Source: an uncultured Rhodobacterales bacterium (lineage in GTDB: Bacteria > Pseudomonadota > Alphaproteobacteria > Rhodobacterales > Rhodobacteraceae). From it: a DNA stretch of 64,000 bases. The notes below the pieces were generated by a model. The model saw nothing but the letters and a program-made list of their open reading frames with translations, did not search any database and had not been told where the DNA came from. Of this stretch, positions 17,234-25,141 are shown piece by piece; within the stretch, counting starts at the first letter, position 1, and each line of letters opens with the position of its first letter. The stretch lies in contig CAIQOV010000046.1 of the NCBI GenBank assembly GCA_903873585.1, forward strand, positions 1 through 64,000. The letters are read 5' to 3'. The translations under genes were made by a program, and so were the position numbers.

Positions 17234-18063
17234 CCGAACTTGAACGCATTGCAGCGGCGCTGGAACGCCTAGCGCCGCAGCCCTTGGCCAGCCCCGATTT
17301 CGCGCTGGCCGAGGCCTTTGTGTGGCACACCGCCCCCGATAGGCTAGACCCCGTGGCCAAAGTGTCGCGGGTCGATGTGGGCCTGCTGATCGGAATTGAT
17401 CGGTCGCGCGACACGCTGATGCAAAACACCCGCCATTTCGCGCGCGGCCTGCCTGGGAACAACGCGTTGTTGTGGGGGGCGCGGGGGATGGGCAAATCCT
17501 CGCTGGTCAAGGCCATTCACGCCGCTGTGCGTGCCGAAGGGCATGATCTGAAGATTGTTGAACTCAGCCGCGAAGACCTGCCTTCGGTGCAGCGCCTGCT
17601 GGCCCATTTGCGCGCAGCTCCCTGCCGCTTTATCTTGTTTTGCGACGATCTGTCTTTTTCCAGCGATGATCAGCACTACAAATCGCTGAAAGCGGTGCTG
17701 GATGGTGGCATCGAAGGGCGGCCTGACAACGTGCTGTTTTACGCCACCTCAAACCGCCGCCACCTGATGCCGCGCGAGATGATTGACAACGAACGCGCCT
17801 CGGCCATCACGCCGGGGGAAGCGGTCGAAGAAAAAGTGTCGCTGTCCGACCGGTTCGGGCTGTGGCTGGGCTTTCACCCGTGTACCCAAGACGATTACCT
17901 TGCCATGATCCGCGCTTACTGCGCCGCTTACGGCGTCAAAATCTCTGAAGACCGGCTATGGGCCGAAGCCATCGAATGGCAAGCCACGCGCGGCTCGCGC
18001 TCGGGCCGTGTGGCGTGGCAATTCTTTTGCGATCTGGCTGCCCGCGAAGGTGTGGCGCTGTAA
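17230..18063 (+). CDS. DUF815-family ATP-binding protein
   Basis: A 277-residue AAA-like P-loop protein. It has Walker A GARGMGKSSL, Walker B FILFCDDLSF, FYATSNRRHLMPREM as sensor 1, and a C-terminal lid region containing SRSGRVAWQF. DUF815 proteins have no established biochemical role; they resemble DnaA/IstB-type ATPases. The ATGA overlap with tatC means it is co-translated with the Tat translocase, which suggests but does not prove a role in secretion or envelope assembly. Confidence 0.9.
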   Translation: MTELERIAAALERLAPQPLASPDFALAEAFVWHTAPDRLDPVAKVSRVDVGLLIGIDRSRDTLMQNTRHFARGLPGNNALLWGARGMGKSSLVKAIHAAVRAEGHDLKIVELSREDLPSVQRLLAHLRAAPCRFILFCDDLSFSSDDQHYKSLKAVLDGGIEGRPDNVLFYATSNRRHLMPREMIDNERASAITPGEAVEEKVSLSDRFGLWLGFHPCTQDDYLAMIRAYCAAYGVKISEDRLWAEAIEWQATRGSRSGRVAWQFFCDLAAREGVAL

Positions 18064-18082
18064 CGCCCCCCCGCACCCCCCC

Positions 18083-18138
18083 CTTTCATACTTGCCCAAA
18101 TATCCCACGGGAGGTCCGGAGGGTGTGAAACCCTCCGG
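18083..18138 (-). repeat. Intergenic element copy d (core plus TGTGAAA-loop hairpin)
   Basis: On the minus strand the core is GGATATTT-GGG-CA-AG-TATGAAAGG. The plus-strand hairpin is GGAGGG, TGTGAAA, CCCTCC. The stem has changed on both sides relative to copies a and b while the loop is identical. It lies between the convergent DUF815 and nlpD genes and may end the nlpD transcript. Confidence 0.78.
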
Positions 18139-18164
18139 GATCATAGGGCGAAGCCTTTAATCGC

Positions 18165-19415
18165 TTATTGCAAATACGTCAGCGGGTCGACCGAGACTTG
18201 GCCGTGGCGCACTTCAAAGTGCAGTTGTGCAGGGCTGCCGTCTTTCACCGTGCCAATGGTTTGCCCGCGTTTCACGCTTGCCCCTTTTTCCACAGCGGCG
18301 GAATCAAGGCCGGCGTAAACTGTCAGCACCCCGTCGGCATGGCGCAAGATCACGATCAGCGCGCCAGTTTTGGCGTCATGGGTGATCACGGCCACTGTGC
18401 CCGCCTCTGCCGCGTGCACCGCTGTGCCCGAGGCGGCGGCGATGTCGATGCCTTGGCTGGTCTTGCCATCCCAGGCGCGCAAAATTTTGCCATCCACCGG
18501 CATCACCATCGCCGTGGCCGAGGCTGCGGTGCGCTGGCTGCCCAGATCGGGGGCTGGGGTGGGTTGTTGGGCGGCCTGCGCGGCGGTCACGGTCGGCTCA
18601 TCGGGCAGGGGTTCTTTGGACGACGGCGGGTTGGGCGTGGGCGACCCTTCGCCGGGCGGGGTGGCATCGGCCACAGGCTCGGCGGGCAGGCGCGACAGAT
18701 CGGCCAAGGTCGGGATGATCAAGATCTGCCCTTCGCGCACCATCAAGTCAGGCCCAAGGCCGTTCCAGTCCGCCAGCGACTTGGCCGAGATGTTGAAGCT
18801 GCGCGCGATGGTAAAGGCCGTCTCACCACGCTTGACCTGATAGCGCACCGGTTCTGGCCCCGATCCTTGGGTGGCAAAGGGCAGCGCGCCTTTGGGGGCC
18901 GCCCCGCTGCCAATCGTCGCACCGGTTTGCGCCGTGCCAGTTTGCGCCGTGCCAGTTTGCGCCGTGCCGGTATCGGCGCGGTCAAGGGCTGTGGTGGCAA
19001 TCGCGGCCACGTCAATGCCGCCGGTCGCAGCACCAGCCCCCGGCATCACACCGGCCGAGGCGACGCGGGTCGGCAAGGCCAAAACCTCGCCCTGACGCAG
19101 GGTGTCGTTCGGGGTCAGGGCGTTGTAGCTGGCCAGTTGCTCTGCCGGAATTGCCAAGCGCGCCGCGATGGATCCCACCGTATCGCCACGCCGCGCCACC
19201 ACCACCTGATAGCCCGGATAAGAAATCACCCCCTGCGCATCCGCCGCAGGCCGCGCGGCGGTGGCTTGTTCCACCGCCCCCGAGGTCGCCCCGCCATTGC
19301 TGCGCAGATCCCAGTCCAGCGACTTGGTTTCCATACAGGCCGACAGCGCCAAGCCTGCCAGAATGGGCAGGGCAAAGGCCGGTTTGGCTGTGCGACGTTC
19401 GTTCCTATATTTCAT
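18165..19415 (-). CDS. nlpD: NlpD-like lipoprotein: two LysM domains plus degenerate M23 (LytM) domain
   Basis: A 416-residue outer-membrane lipoprotein with lipobox LALSAC. LysM 1 is YQVVVARRGDTVGSIAARL and LysM 2 is YQVKRGETAFTIARSF. The C-terminal LytM domain runs from ILRAWDGKTSQGIDIAAASG to LHFEVRHGQVSVDPLTYL. An active M23 peptidase has His in place of Gln before GIDIA and His in the YAHL position (here YAGL), so zinc binding looks lost. This is the NlpD/EnvC pattern: an amidase activator rather than a peptidase. The order surE-pcm-nlpD matches enterobacteria. The linker holds a 15-bp tandem repeat. Confidence 0.88.
   Translation of the reverse strand: MKYRNERRTAKPAFALPILAGLALSACMETKSLDWDLRSNGGATSGAVEQATAARPAADAQGVISYPGYQVVVARRGDTVGSIAARLAIPAEQLASYNALTPNDTLRQGEVLALPTRVASAGVMPGAGAATGGIDVAAIATTALDRADTGTAQTGTAQTGTAQTGATIGSGAAPKGALPFATQGSGPEPVRYQVKRGETAFTIARSFNISAKSLADWNGLGPDLMVREGQILIIPTLADLSRLPAEPVADATPPGEGSPTPNPPSSKEPLPDEPTVTAAQAAQQPTPAPDLGSQRTAASATAMVMPVDGKILRAWDGKTSQGIDIAAASGTAVHAAEAGTVAVITHDAKTGALIVILRHADGVLTVYAGLDSAAVEKGASVKRGQTIGTVKDGSPAQLHFEVRHGQVSVDPLTYLQ
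18925..18969 (-). repeat. Three 15-bp in-frame tandem repeats in the nlpD linker
   Basis: Three contiguous copies of GTTTGCGCCGTGCCA (plus strand), at 18925, 18940 and 18955, the last ending in G. On the coding strand they give repeated GTAQT units between the two LysM domains. Confidence 0.93.
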
Positions 19416-19470
19416 GTAAATCCTCACTCGACTGACCCAATACACCCGCCCGTTGATCCGGACCTTTGTT

Positions 19471-20136
19471 TCATTCTGATGCCAACCCTGCGACCAGCGG
19501 CACAAAGCGCACGGGGCGCAGTTCTTCGTAGTCGTAGCCACTGTCAAGACGCTTCACCTTGATCAAGGTTTGCACCGTATCAGATTGGCCCACCGGAACC
19601 ACCATAATACCGCCAATCTTCAACTGCGCCAAGAGCGGGCCGGGCGGGTCTTCGGCGGCGGCAGTCACAAGGATGCGATCAAAGGGCGCTTGGTCGGGCA
19701 AACCAAAGCTGCCATCGGCGGTGAAGGCGGTGATATTGGCCAAGGACATGGCAGAAAACACACTGCGCGCCTCGTCGACCAAGGCGCGGTGGCGTTCAAC
19801 CGTATAGACCCTGCGGCACAAAAGGCTCAGGATTGCGGCTTGGTAGCCTGACCCTGTTCCCACCTCTAGCACCTTGTCGCGCGGCTGCGGGTTCAGCGCT
19901 TGGGTCATCAGCCCCACAACCGACGGCTGGCTGATGGTTTGCCCGCATGAAATCGGCAGGGGCAAATCCTCGTAAGCGCGCGCGGCAAAGACACCGCGCA
20001 CAAACGCACCGCGGTCCACCCGCTCCATCGCGGCCAGCACGCGTTCATCTGTCACGCCAGTGGCGCGCAGGCCAAAGATCAGCCGCGTCAGCCTGTCTGA
20101 CGGTGCGGGTTGGGGGGGCAGGTCTTTCTTGGTCAT
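19471..20136 (-). CDS. pcm: Protein-L-isoaspartate O-methyltransferase
   Basis: SAM-dependent enzyme that starts repair of isoaspartyl residues in aged proteins. The 221-residue protein has [20 protein letters not shown] (substrate-binding region), motif [17 protein letters not shown], and the C-terminal GGIMVVPVG. Its ATG overlaps the surE stop by 4 bp. In many bacteria the two stationary-phase repair genes are paired in this way. Confidence 0.95.
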   Translation of the reverse strand: MTKKDLPPQPAPSDRLTRLIFGLRATGVTDERVLAAMERVDRGAFVRGVFAARAYEDLPLPISCGQTISQPSVVGLMTQALNPQPRDKVLEVGTGSGYQAAILSLLCRRVYTVERHRALVDEARSVFSAMSLANITAFTADGSFGLPDQAPFDRILVTAAAEDPPGPLLAQLKIGGIMVVPVGQSDTVQTLIKVKRLDSGYDYEELRPVRFVPLVAGLASE

Positions 20137-20918
20137 TCCAAGGCGGCCGCAAGGTCGCCTAGGCGGTCATGCGCTGTCAGATCGGCGCGCAGTGGGGTGA
20201 CAGAGATGTAGCCTTCGACATTGGCTGTCACATCAGACCCGGGCAGCGTGGCGCGGCCCTGTTCACCGCCTTTGATCCACAAGAACTGCCGCCCCGTGGG
20301 CGACAGATGCGGTTCCAGCGAAAAGGCGGTGTAGCGGCGAAAGCCTTGGTTGGCAACGCGCGTGCCTTTCACATCGGCGGCGGGCAGGGGCGGGAAATTC
20401 ACGTTGTAAAACAAGCGGTAATCGGCCTCATCCCACAGGCCCTTGTCCAGCAACCGCTGGATCAACCCCGCGCCGTGGATCACGGCGGCGTCATAGGGAT
20501 CCTCCAGCTTGGCATTCAGCGGGCCAAAGAACTGCGACAGCGCGATGGATTTGATCCCTTGCAACGCCGCTTCCATCGCAGCGCCAATTGTGCCCGAATA
20601 CAGCACATTCTCGCCCGCATTGTTGCCACGATTCACACCTGACAGCACCAGATCGGGCTTATGGTCTTTCATCACATGATACAGCCCCGCCAAAACGCAA
20701 TCGGCAGGCGAACCTTCTGCGGCAAAGCGGCGCGGCCCAAGTTCGGCGATCATCGTGGGGTGGGTGTAGCTGATGCAATGGCCCACGCCCGATTGTTCAA
20801 ACGCGGGGGCTACCACCCAAACCTCGCCCTTCGGGCCTGCCAAAGTGGCGGCAATCTGCTCTAACACGGCCAAACCGGGCGCGTTGATACCGTCGTCATT
20901 TGTGATGAGAATACGCAT
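20133..20918 (-). CDS. surE: 5'/3'-nucleotidase SurE
   Basis: Metal-dependent survival phosphatase acting on nucleoside monophosphates and short polyphosphates. The 261-residue protein starts [16 protein letters not shown], which includes the Asp-Asp metal ligands. [23 protein letters not shown] supplies further active-site residues. It heads the surE-pcm-nlpD group on the minus strand. Confidence 0.96.
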   Translation of the reverse strand: MRILITNDDGINAPGLAVLEQIAATLAGPKGEVWVVAPAFEQSGVGHCISYTHPTMIAELGPRRFAAEGSPADCVLAGLYHVMKDHKPDLVLSGVNRGNNAGENVLYSGTIGAAMEAALQGIKSIALSQFFGPLNAKLEDPYDAAVIHGAGLIQRLLDKGLWDEADYRLFYNVNFPPLPAADVKGTRVANQGFRRYTAFSLEPHLSPTGRQFLWIKGGEQGRATLPGSDVTANVEGYISVTPLRADLTAHDRLGDLAAALE

Positions 20919-21060
20919 GAAATCCCCTTTCGGCCTAGATAGACGAGGGGGGGCTTAAGGGCAAGCAGGCGGCGAAGGGCATCAAAAGATACGTTGACGG
21001 GCCAATCAAAGCCGCCCATTGCTAAAGAATGCGTGTTTAACCTTCGGTGTGGAGCGTGTT

Positions 21061-21432
21061 ATGGCGGACCATCAGATGAAAACCAAACTCTTTGCCGGCG
21101 TATCGGCGATCTCATTGTTGTGCGGATCGGCGGTTTGTGCCGAGCCGGCCTTGACGCTGGGTGGCGTGTTCAGCTTTGGGCGGGATCAGGGGTCTGACTT
21201 CGGTGTCGCTGTCGGATTTATCACCAACAACCAAGCGGATAAAGTGACCTTCGGCGGCGCTGCGACCTATTATCCCGTCAGCGGCGACTTCGGCACGGAT
21301 GTCTTTGCGGGATGGGTCTTTGACAATGGCGTGCTGGGGGCCGGATACGACTTTTCCCAACGCGCCCCGACGGTTAGCCTAAGCTATGCCAACGTTGACC
21401 AAGGCCACACGGCATCGCCGCCACCGCCGTGA
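21061..21432 (+). CDS. Small secreted protein of unknown function
   Basis: A 123-residue product, or 118 if the second ATG at 21076 is used. GGAG at 21051 favours 21061. After a signal peptide (MKTKLFAGVSAISLLCGSAVCA) come alternating glycine- and aromatic-rich stretches (LTLGGVFSFGRDQGSDFGVAVGF; GGAATYYPVSGDFG; FAGWVFDNGVLGAGYDF), the pattern of outer-membrane beta strands. The protein ends in four prolines. It is too short for a complete barrel on its own. I do not recognise the family. Confidence 0.6.
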   Translation: MADHQMKTKLFAGVSAISLLCGSAVCAEPALTLGGVFSFGRDQGSDFGVAVGFITNNQADKVTFGGAATYYPVSGDFGTDVFAGWVFDNGVLGAGYDFSQRAPTVSLSYANVDQGHTASPPPP

Positions 21433-21514
21433 TAGCTGCCCGCCACACTGCGCAGCGGTCTAGGGCGGCACTTTGTCAGATCACAAGAAAACACAAAGCG
21501 TTCCGCCTAGCCCG

Positions 21515-21868
21515 CCAAAGTTCACGGCCTTTCGGTTGGAAGACGATGCGCCCAAGCTTGTTGCAGCCGAAAGCGCGCGGCCTTGGATGGATGCGAGCAG
21601 CCAGCGATGTGCCTATCGCTAAATCCGTTTAAGCACGCCAATTGCACGGGGTGGGAACTGTTTTATCACACCCGTGCCCCATGCCGTCTTGGGGCAAATT
21701 CAACCTGTTATCCGTGACTTGGAGGGCGACCCTCAACTATCCTCCAGCCACCGCGCTTGGGCGGCAAAGCGCAAAACCTTTGCCGAGGGGCTATTGGCGC
21801 GTGACCCTGAAACGGTGCAAAAAGGGTGGCAGTGCTGCCGATTTTCACCTAACCAAGCGTCGGATTAA
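21515..21868 (+). pseudogene. Decayed DUF6065-like gene (frameshift plus internal deletion)
   Basis: Three fragments read like one family. From 21518, KFTAFRLEDDAPKLVAAE then RPWMDASSQRCAYR resembles the N-terminus. After a frameshift near 21627, NPFKHANCTGWELF continues it in the next frame. In a third reading beginning near 21655, CFITPVPHAVLGQIQPVIRD and then HRAWAAKRKTF, ending VQKGWQ, resembles the C-terminus. The roughly 150 middle residues are absent. My recollection of DUF6065 is the order MDATPxRFAYRCLPL, IANxxGWEL, a middle domain, then a PVP-H motif. No functional product is expected. The flanking DNA (21433-21514 and 21869-22019) holds nothing else that I can support. Confidence 0.5.
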
Positions 21869-22019
21869 GACGCCGATTGCAGGCGATTAGGTGGTTTCGG
21901 GCAACTTTCCTCGGCGCAACCGCGCCACGCTTGATTGCAAGCCGCACTGTTTTCGCATCTCGCGCCTGTGCCAAGCCTGCGTTATAGCGCCTTGACCCTT
22001 TTGAGCCGGACACTTGCCC

Positions 22020-23030
22020 ATGACGCTTGCCCCCGCTTCGCCCTCTCCGCTGGCGCACCGCTTGTCGGTGGCACCGATGATGGATTGGACCGATCGGCAT
22101 TGCCGCGTCTTTCACCGCCACATGACCCGCCGCGCGATGCTGTATACCGAGATGGTGACAGCCCCTGCTGTACTGCACGGTGATGCGGCGCGGTTGTTGG
22201 GGTTTGATGCTGTCGAACATCCTGTGGCCTTGCAATTAGGCGGCTCTGACCCTGCCGAACTGGCCGCCGCTGTGCGGGTGGCTGCGCCTTATGGGTATGA
22301 CGAGATCAACCTCAACTGCGGCTGCCCGTCTGACCGTGTGCAATCGGGCTGCTTTGGCGCGGTGTTGATGGAGCGTCCGGCACTGGTCGCCGACTGTGTC
22401 GCGGCGATGCAGGCCGAAAGCCGCGTGCCCGTGACGGTCAAGTGCCGCATCGGGGTTGATGACCAAACCCCTGCCGATATCTTGCCGCGCTTTTTGGAAA
22501 CTGTGGCGGCCGCAGGGGTGCGCCATTTCATCATCCATGCGCGCAAAGCGTGGCTTAAGGGCCTGTCGCCTAAAGAAAACCGCGAGATTCCGCCGCTGGA
22601 TTATCCTTTGGTGCTGGCGATGAAGCAGCGCTTTCCTGAGCTGACCCTGTGCCTGAACGGCGGTGTCACCAGCCTATCGCAAGCGCAGGGCCTGTTGGAT
22701 CAAGGGTTAGACGGTGTGATGGTGGGGCGGGCGGCGTATCATGATCCGGCCTCGGTCTTGATGGGCGCTGACAGCTTGTGGGGCGAAGGTTTTGCGCCTG
22801 ATGCCCATCAGGTGGTGCAAGCCATGCTGCCCTATATCCAAGCGCATCTGGCCCAAGGCGGGCGTTTGCACCAGATCACGCGGCATATGTTGGGCCTGTT
22901 CACCGGCAAACCCGGTGCGCGGGGGTGGCGGCGGGTGTTATCGGAAGGCGCAAACCGCCCCGGTGCGGGGACGGATTTGTTGTTGCACGCGCTCGCCCAA
23001 GTTCAAGACAGCGCCAGCTCTGCCGCTTAG
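22020..23030 (+). CDS. dusA: tRNA-dihydrouridine(20/20a) synthase DusA
   Basis: FMN enzyme that reduces uridine 20 and 20a in the D loop of tRNAs. The 336-residue protein has VAPMMDWTDRHCR at the FMN site, NLNCGCPSDRVQSGCFGA with the catalytic cysteine, VKCRIGVDD, and the DusA-specific RKAWLKGLSPKENREIPPLDY. An in-frame TTG two codons upstream is less likely than this ATG. Its stop overlaps the stop of the convergent exporter gene. Confidence 0.95.
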   Translation: MTLAPASPSPLAHRLSVAPMMDWTDRHCRVFHRHMTRRAMLYTEMVTAPAVLHGDAARLLGFDAVEHPVALQLGGSDPAELAAAVRVAAPYGYDEINLNCGCPSDRVQSGCFGAVLMERPALVADCVAAMQAESRVPVTVKCRIGVDDQTPADILPRFLETVAAAGVRHFIIHARKAWLKGLSPKENREIPPLDYPLVLAMKQRFPELTLCLNGGVTSLSQAQGLLDQGLDGVMVGRAAYHDPASVLMGADSLWGEGFAPDAHQVVQAMLPYIQAHLAQGGRLHQITRHMLGLFTGKPGARGWRRVLSEGANRPGAGTDLLLHALAQVQDSASSAA

Positions 23031-24205
23031 GCTTTGCGCGGCACAAGCAGCGTTAAGGCCAGCGTTACGCAGGCGGCAAAGGCGATGCCTGCAATCATCG
23101 GTGTGGCACTTGCGCCAAGCCATGGGCCCAAAGCCACCACCATCGCGCCCCCTGTTAACATCTGCAACGTGCCGCCCAAGGATGACGCCAAGCCCGCCTT
23201 GTCGCCCTGATCATCCAGTGCCATCACCATCGTGGCAGGCACGATCAGCCCCAAGCAGGCATTGCCCAGCCCCAAGCATGCCATGCACACCCATAGGTTC
23301 ACCGCGCCCCCCAGCGCCAAGACCAACAGCCCCACGGTCGCCAGCGCAAACCCCGCACTCGCCCAGATCAGCACAGGCATATTGCCAAAGCGCACCGTCG
23401 CACGGCTGGCCCCTTGGCTGGCCCCGATGAACGCCATGGCATTGACCGCAAAGGCAATGGAAAACTGGGTCGAGGACAGGCCGAAGCCTTGCTGGTAGAC
23501 GTAAGAGGCCGAGGCCAGAAAGATGAAAAAGCTGCCAAAGCCAAAGGCCCCAACGAAGGTCAGCAGCAGGAAGGTTTTATCCACCAGCAATTCGGCGCAG
23601 CCCTTCAGCAGGAAGCTCATCTTGAACGGGCGGCGGTTGTCTTTGGCCAAGGTTTCGGGCTGTGCCACGGCGAGCAGCGTTAGGCTCACCACCGATGCCA
23701 CCAACAGCGCGCCAAATATCCCGCGCCAGCCCGTAATCACCAGCAGCGCTGATCCAACCAAGGGGGCCAGCATGGGCGAGACGGAAAAGGTCAGCATAAT
23801 CTTTGACATCATCCGTGTCGCCTCTGCCCCTGTCATCATGTCGCGCACGATGGCGCGGGGGACAACGCCAAGCGCCGCCCCGCCCATGCCTTGCACAAAG
23901 CGCCCAGCGATCAGGCCGGTGGCGGATGTGGCTGTCATGCACAAGATCGTGCCCAGAACGAACATCGCGATCCCCGCATACAGCGGCAACTTGCGCCCTG
24001 ATTGATCAGCCCAAGGCCCATAAAACATCTGCGTTATGCCGAACGACGCAAAGTAAGCCGTGATCGTGCTTTGCATCCCCATGGGCGAGACGGCCAAGCT
24101 GTCGCCGATCACCGGCATGGCGGGCAGATACATATCAATCGCAAAAGGACCAAGGCAGGACAAAAGCCCCAAAATCAGCGCGGGGCGGGCTAATGAGCCA
24201 GACAT
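23027..24205 (-). CDS. Bcr/CflA family multidrug efflux MFS transporter
   Basis: A 392-residue major facilitator protein with about twelve membrane segments. FAIDMYLPAMPVIGDSL in helix 1 is characteristic of the Bcr/CflA drug-resistance group, and YGPWADQSGRKLPLYAG is the MFS loop 2-3 motif. The start is set at MSGSLARP, which follows an AAGG ribosome site. Substrate is unknown. Its 3' end overlaps that of dusA by 3-4 bp. Confidence 0.9.
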   Translation of the reverse strand: MSGSLARPALILGLLSCLGPFAIDMYLPAMPVIGDSLAVSPMGMQSTITAYFASFGITQMFYGPWADQSGRKLPLYAGIAMFVLGTILCMTATSATGLIAGRFVQGMGGAALGVVPRAIVRDMMTGAEATRMMSKIMLTFSVSPMLAPLVGSALLVITGWRGIFGALLVASVVSLTLLAVAQPETLAKDNRRPFKMSFLLKGCAELLVDKTFLLLTFVGAFGFGSFFIFLASASYVYQQGFGLSSTQFSIAFAVNAMAFIGASQGASRATVRFGNMPVLIWASAGFALATVGLLVLALGGAVNLWVCMACLGLGNACLGLIVPATMVMALDDQGDKAGLASSLGGTLQMLTGGAMVVALGPWLGASATPMIAGIAFAACVTLALTLLVPRKA

Positions 24206-24322
24206 GGGGAACCTTTCCAAAGCAAGCCGCACAGCTAGCGCCCAAGGGATAGAAGGGCAACCCCGCCTCTGGCCCTTTTGGCTTGGCGCGGCTAGGTTGA
24301 TGCGAAACAGGCCGAGGTGATG

Positions 24323-25141
24323 ATGGATTACGCAACTTTCCTGCCCATGCTGGCACTTTTGCTGGCGATTGGCGCTGCCACCGGCGTGATTGCGGGTTTG
24401 CTGGGGGTAGGGGGCGGTATCGTTTTGGTGCCGGCGTTCTTTTACCTGTTCGGGCAGTTGGGCTTTGCGTCAGACCATCTGATGCAGGTGTGTATTGGCA
24501 CGTCGGCGGCGACCATCGTCGTCACCTCGGTTCGGTCGGTTCTTTTGCACAATAAGAAGGGCGCTGTGGATTGGGGGATCTTAACCTCTTGGGCGCCGTT
24601 TTTGGTGTTGGGGTCGTTGATCGGTGCGCTTACCGCGATTTATATGTCAACCACATCGCTGAAGGCGATTTTTGGATTTTTGGCGATGCTCGCTGGGCTT
24701 TACATGGCTTTTGGTCGAGCAACTTGGCGTTTGGGCACTCAGATGCCGGCCCAACCGATGCGAGGGATTGAAGCCACTTTGGTCGCATTTTTCTCCACGT
24801 TGATGGGGGTTGGTGGCGGTACTTTTGGCGTACCCTTGATGGCGCTTTATGGCCTGCCAATCCATCGTGCGGTAGCGACGGCCTCTGGCTTTGGAGTATT
24901 GATCTCGGTTCCCTCTTTGTTGGTATTCTTGTTTTTGGTGAATGTGCCTGATGCGCCGCGGTTTACGGTCGGCGCTGTCAATCTGCCTGCCTTTGCCGTG
25001 ATCATCCCGATGACCTTGCTGACCACGCCTTACGGGGTGCGCTTGGCACATGCGATGAACCCAAAGCCGCTGAAACGCGCCTTTGCGATTTTCATCACGG
25101 TGGTGGGGGCGAATATGTTGCGCAAAGCGCTGGGATGGTAA
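24323..25141 (+). CDS. TauE/SafE (TSUP) family membrane permease
   Basis: A 272-residue, about eight-helix permease with the two family repeats: GVIAGLLGVGGGIVLVPAFF in the first half and STLMGVGGGTFGVPLMALYG in the second. Members move sulfite, sulfoacetate, taurine-related or other small organic anions. Three near-consecutive start codons exist (GTG 24317, ATG 24320, ATG 24323). GAGG at 24314 best fits 24323. The last 7 bp overlap the next gene, so the two are probably functionally linked. Confidence 0.9.
   Translation: MDYATFLPMLALLLAIGAATGVIAGLLGVGGGIVLVPAFFYLFGQLGFASDHLMQVCIGTSAATIVVTSVRSVLLHNKKGAVDWGILTSWAPFLVLGSLIGALTAIYMSTTSLKAIFGFLAMLAGLYMAFGRATWRLGTQMPAQPMRGIEATLVAFFSTLMGVGGGTFGVPLMALYGLPIHRAVATASGFGVLISVPSLLVFLFLVNVPDAPRFTVGAVNLPAFAVIIPMTLLTTPYGVRLAHAMNPKPLKRAFAIFITVVGANMLRKALGW

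Noticed and set aside
18168-19562. 464-codon open frame on the plus strand opposite nlpD
   Set aside because: It is antisense to a clear LysM/LytM lipoprotein, encodes Arg/Gly/His-rich sequence without domains, and arises from high-GC codon bias.
18165-20918. rpoS expected after nlpD, as in enterobacteria
   Set aside because: The region downstream of nlpD is the convergent DUF815/tat operon. No sigma factor gene is present, in line with alphaproteobacteria lacking RpoS.
21642-21890. 82-codon open frame as a real gene
   Set aside because: It shares the DNA of the better supported DUF6065-like C-terminal fragment in another frame, and its translation has no protein-like features.
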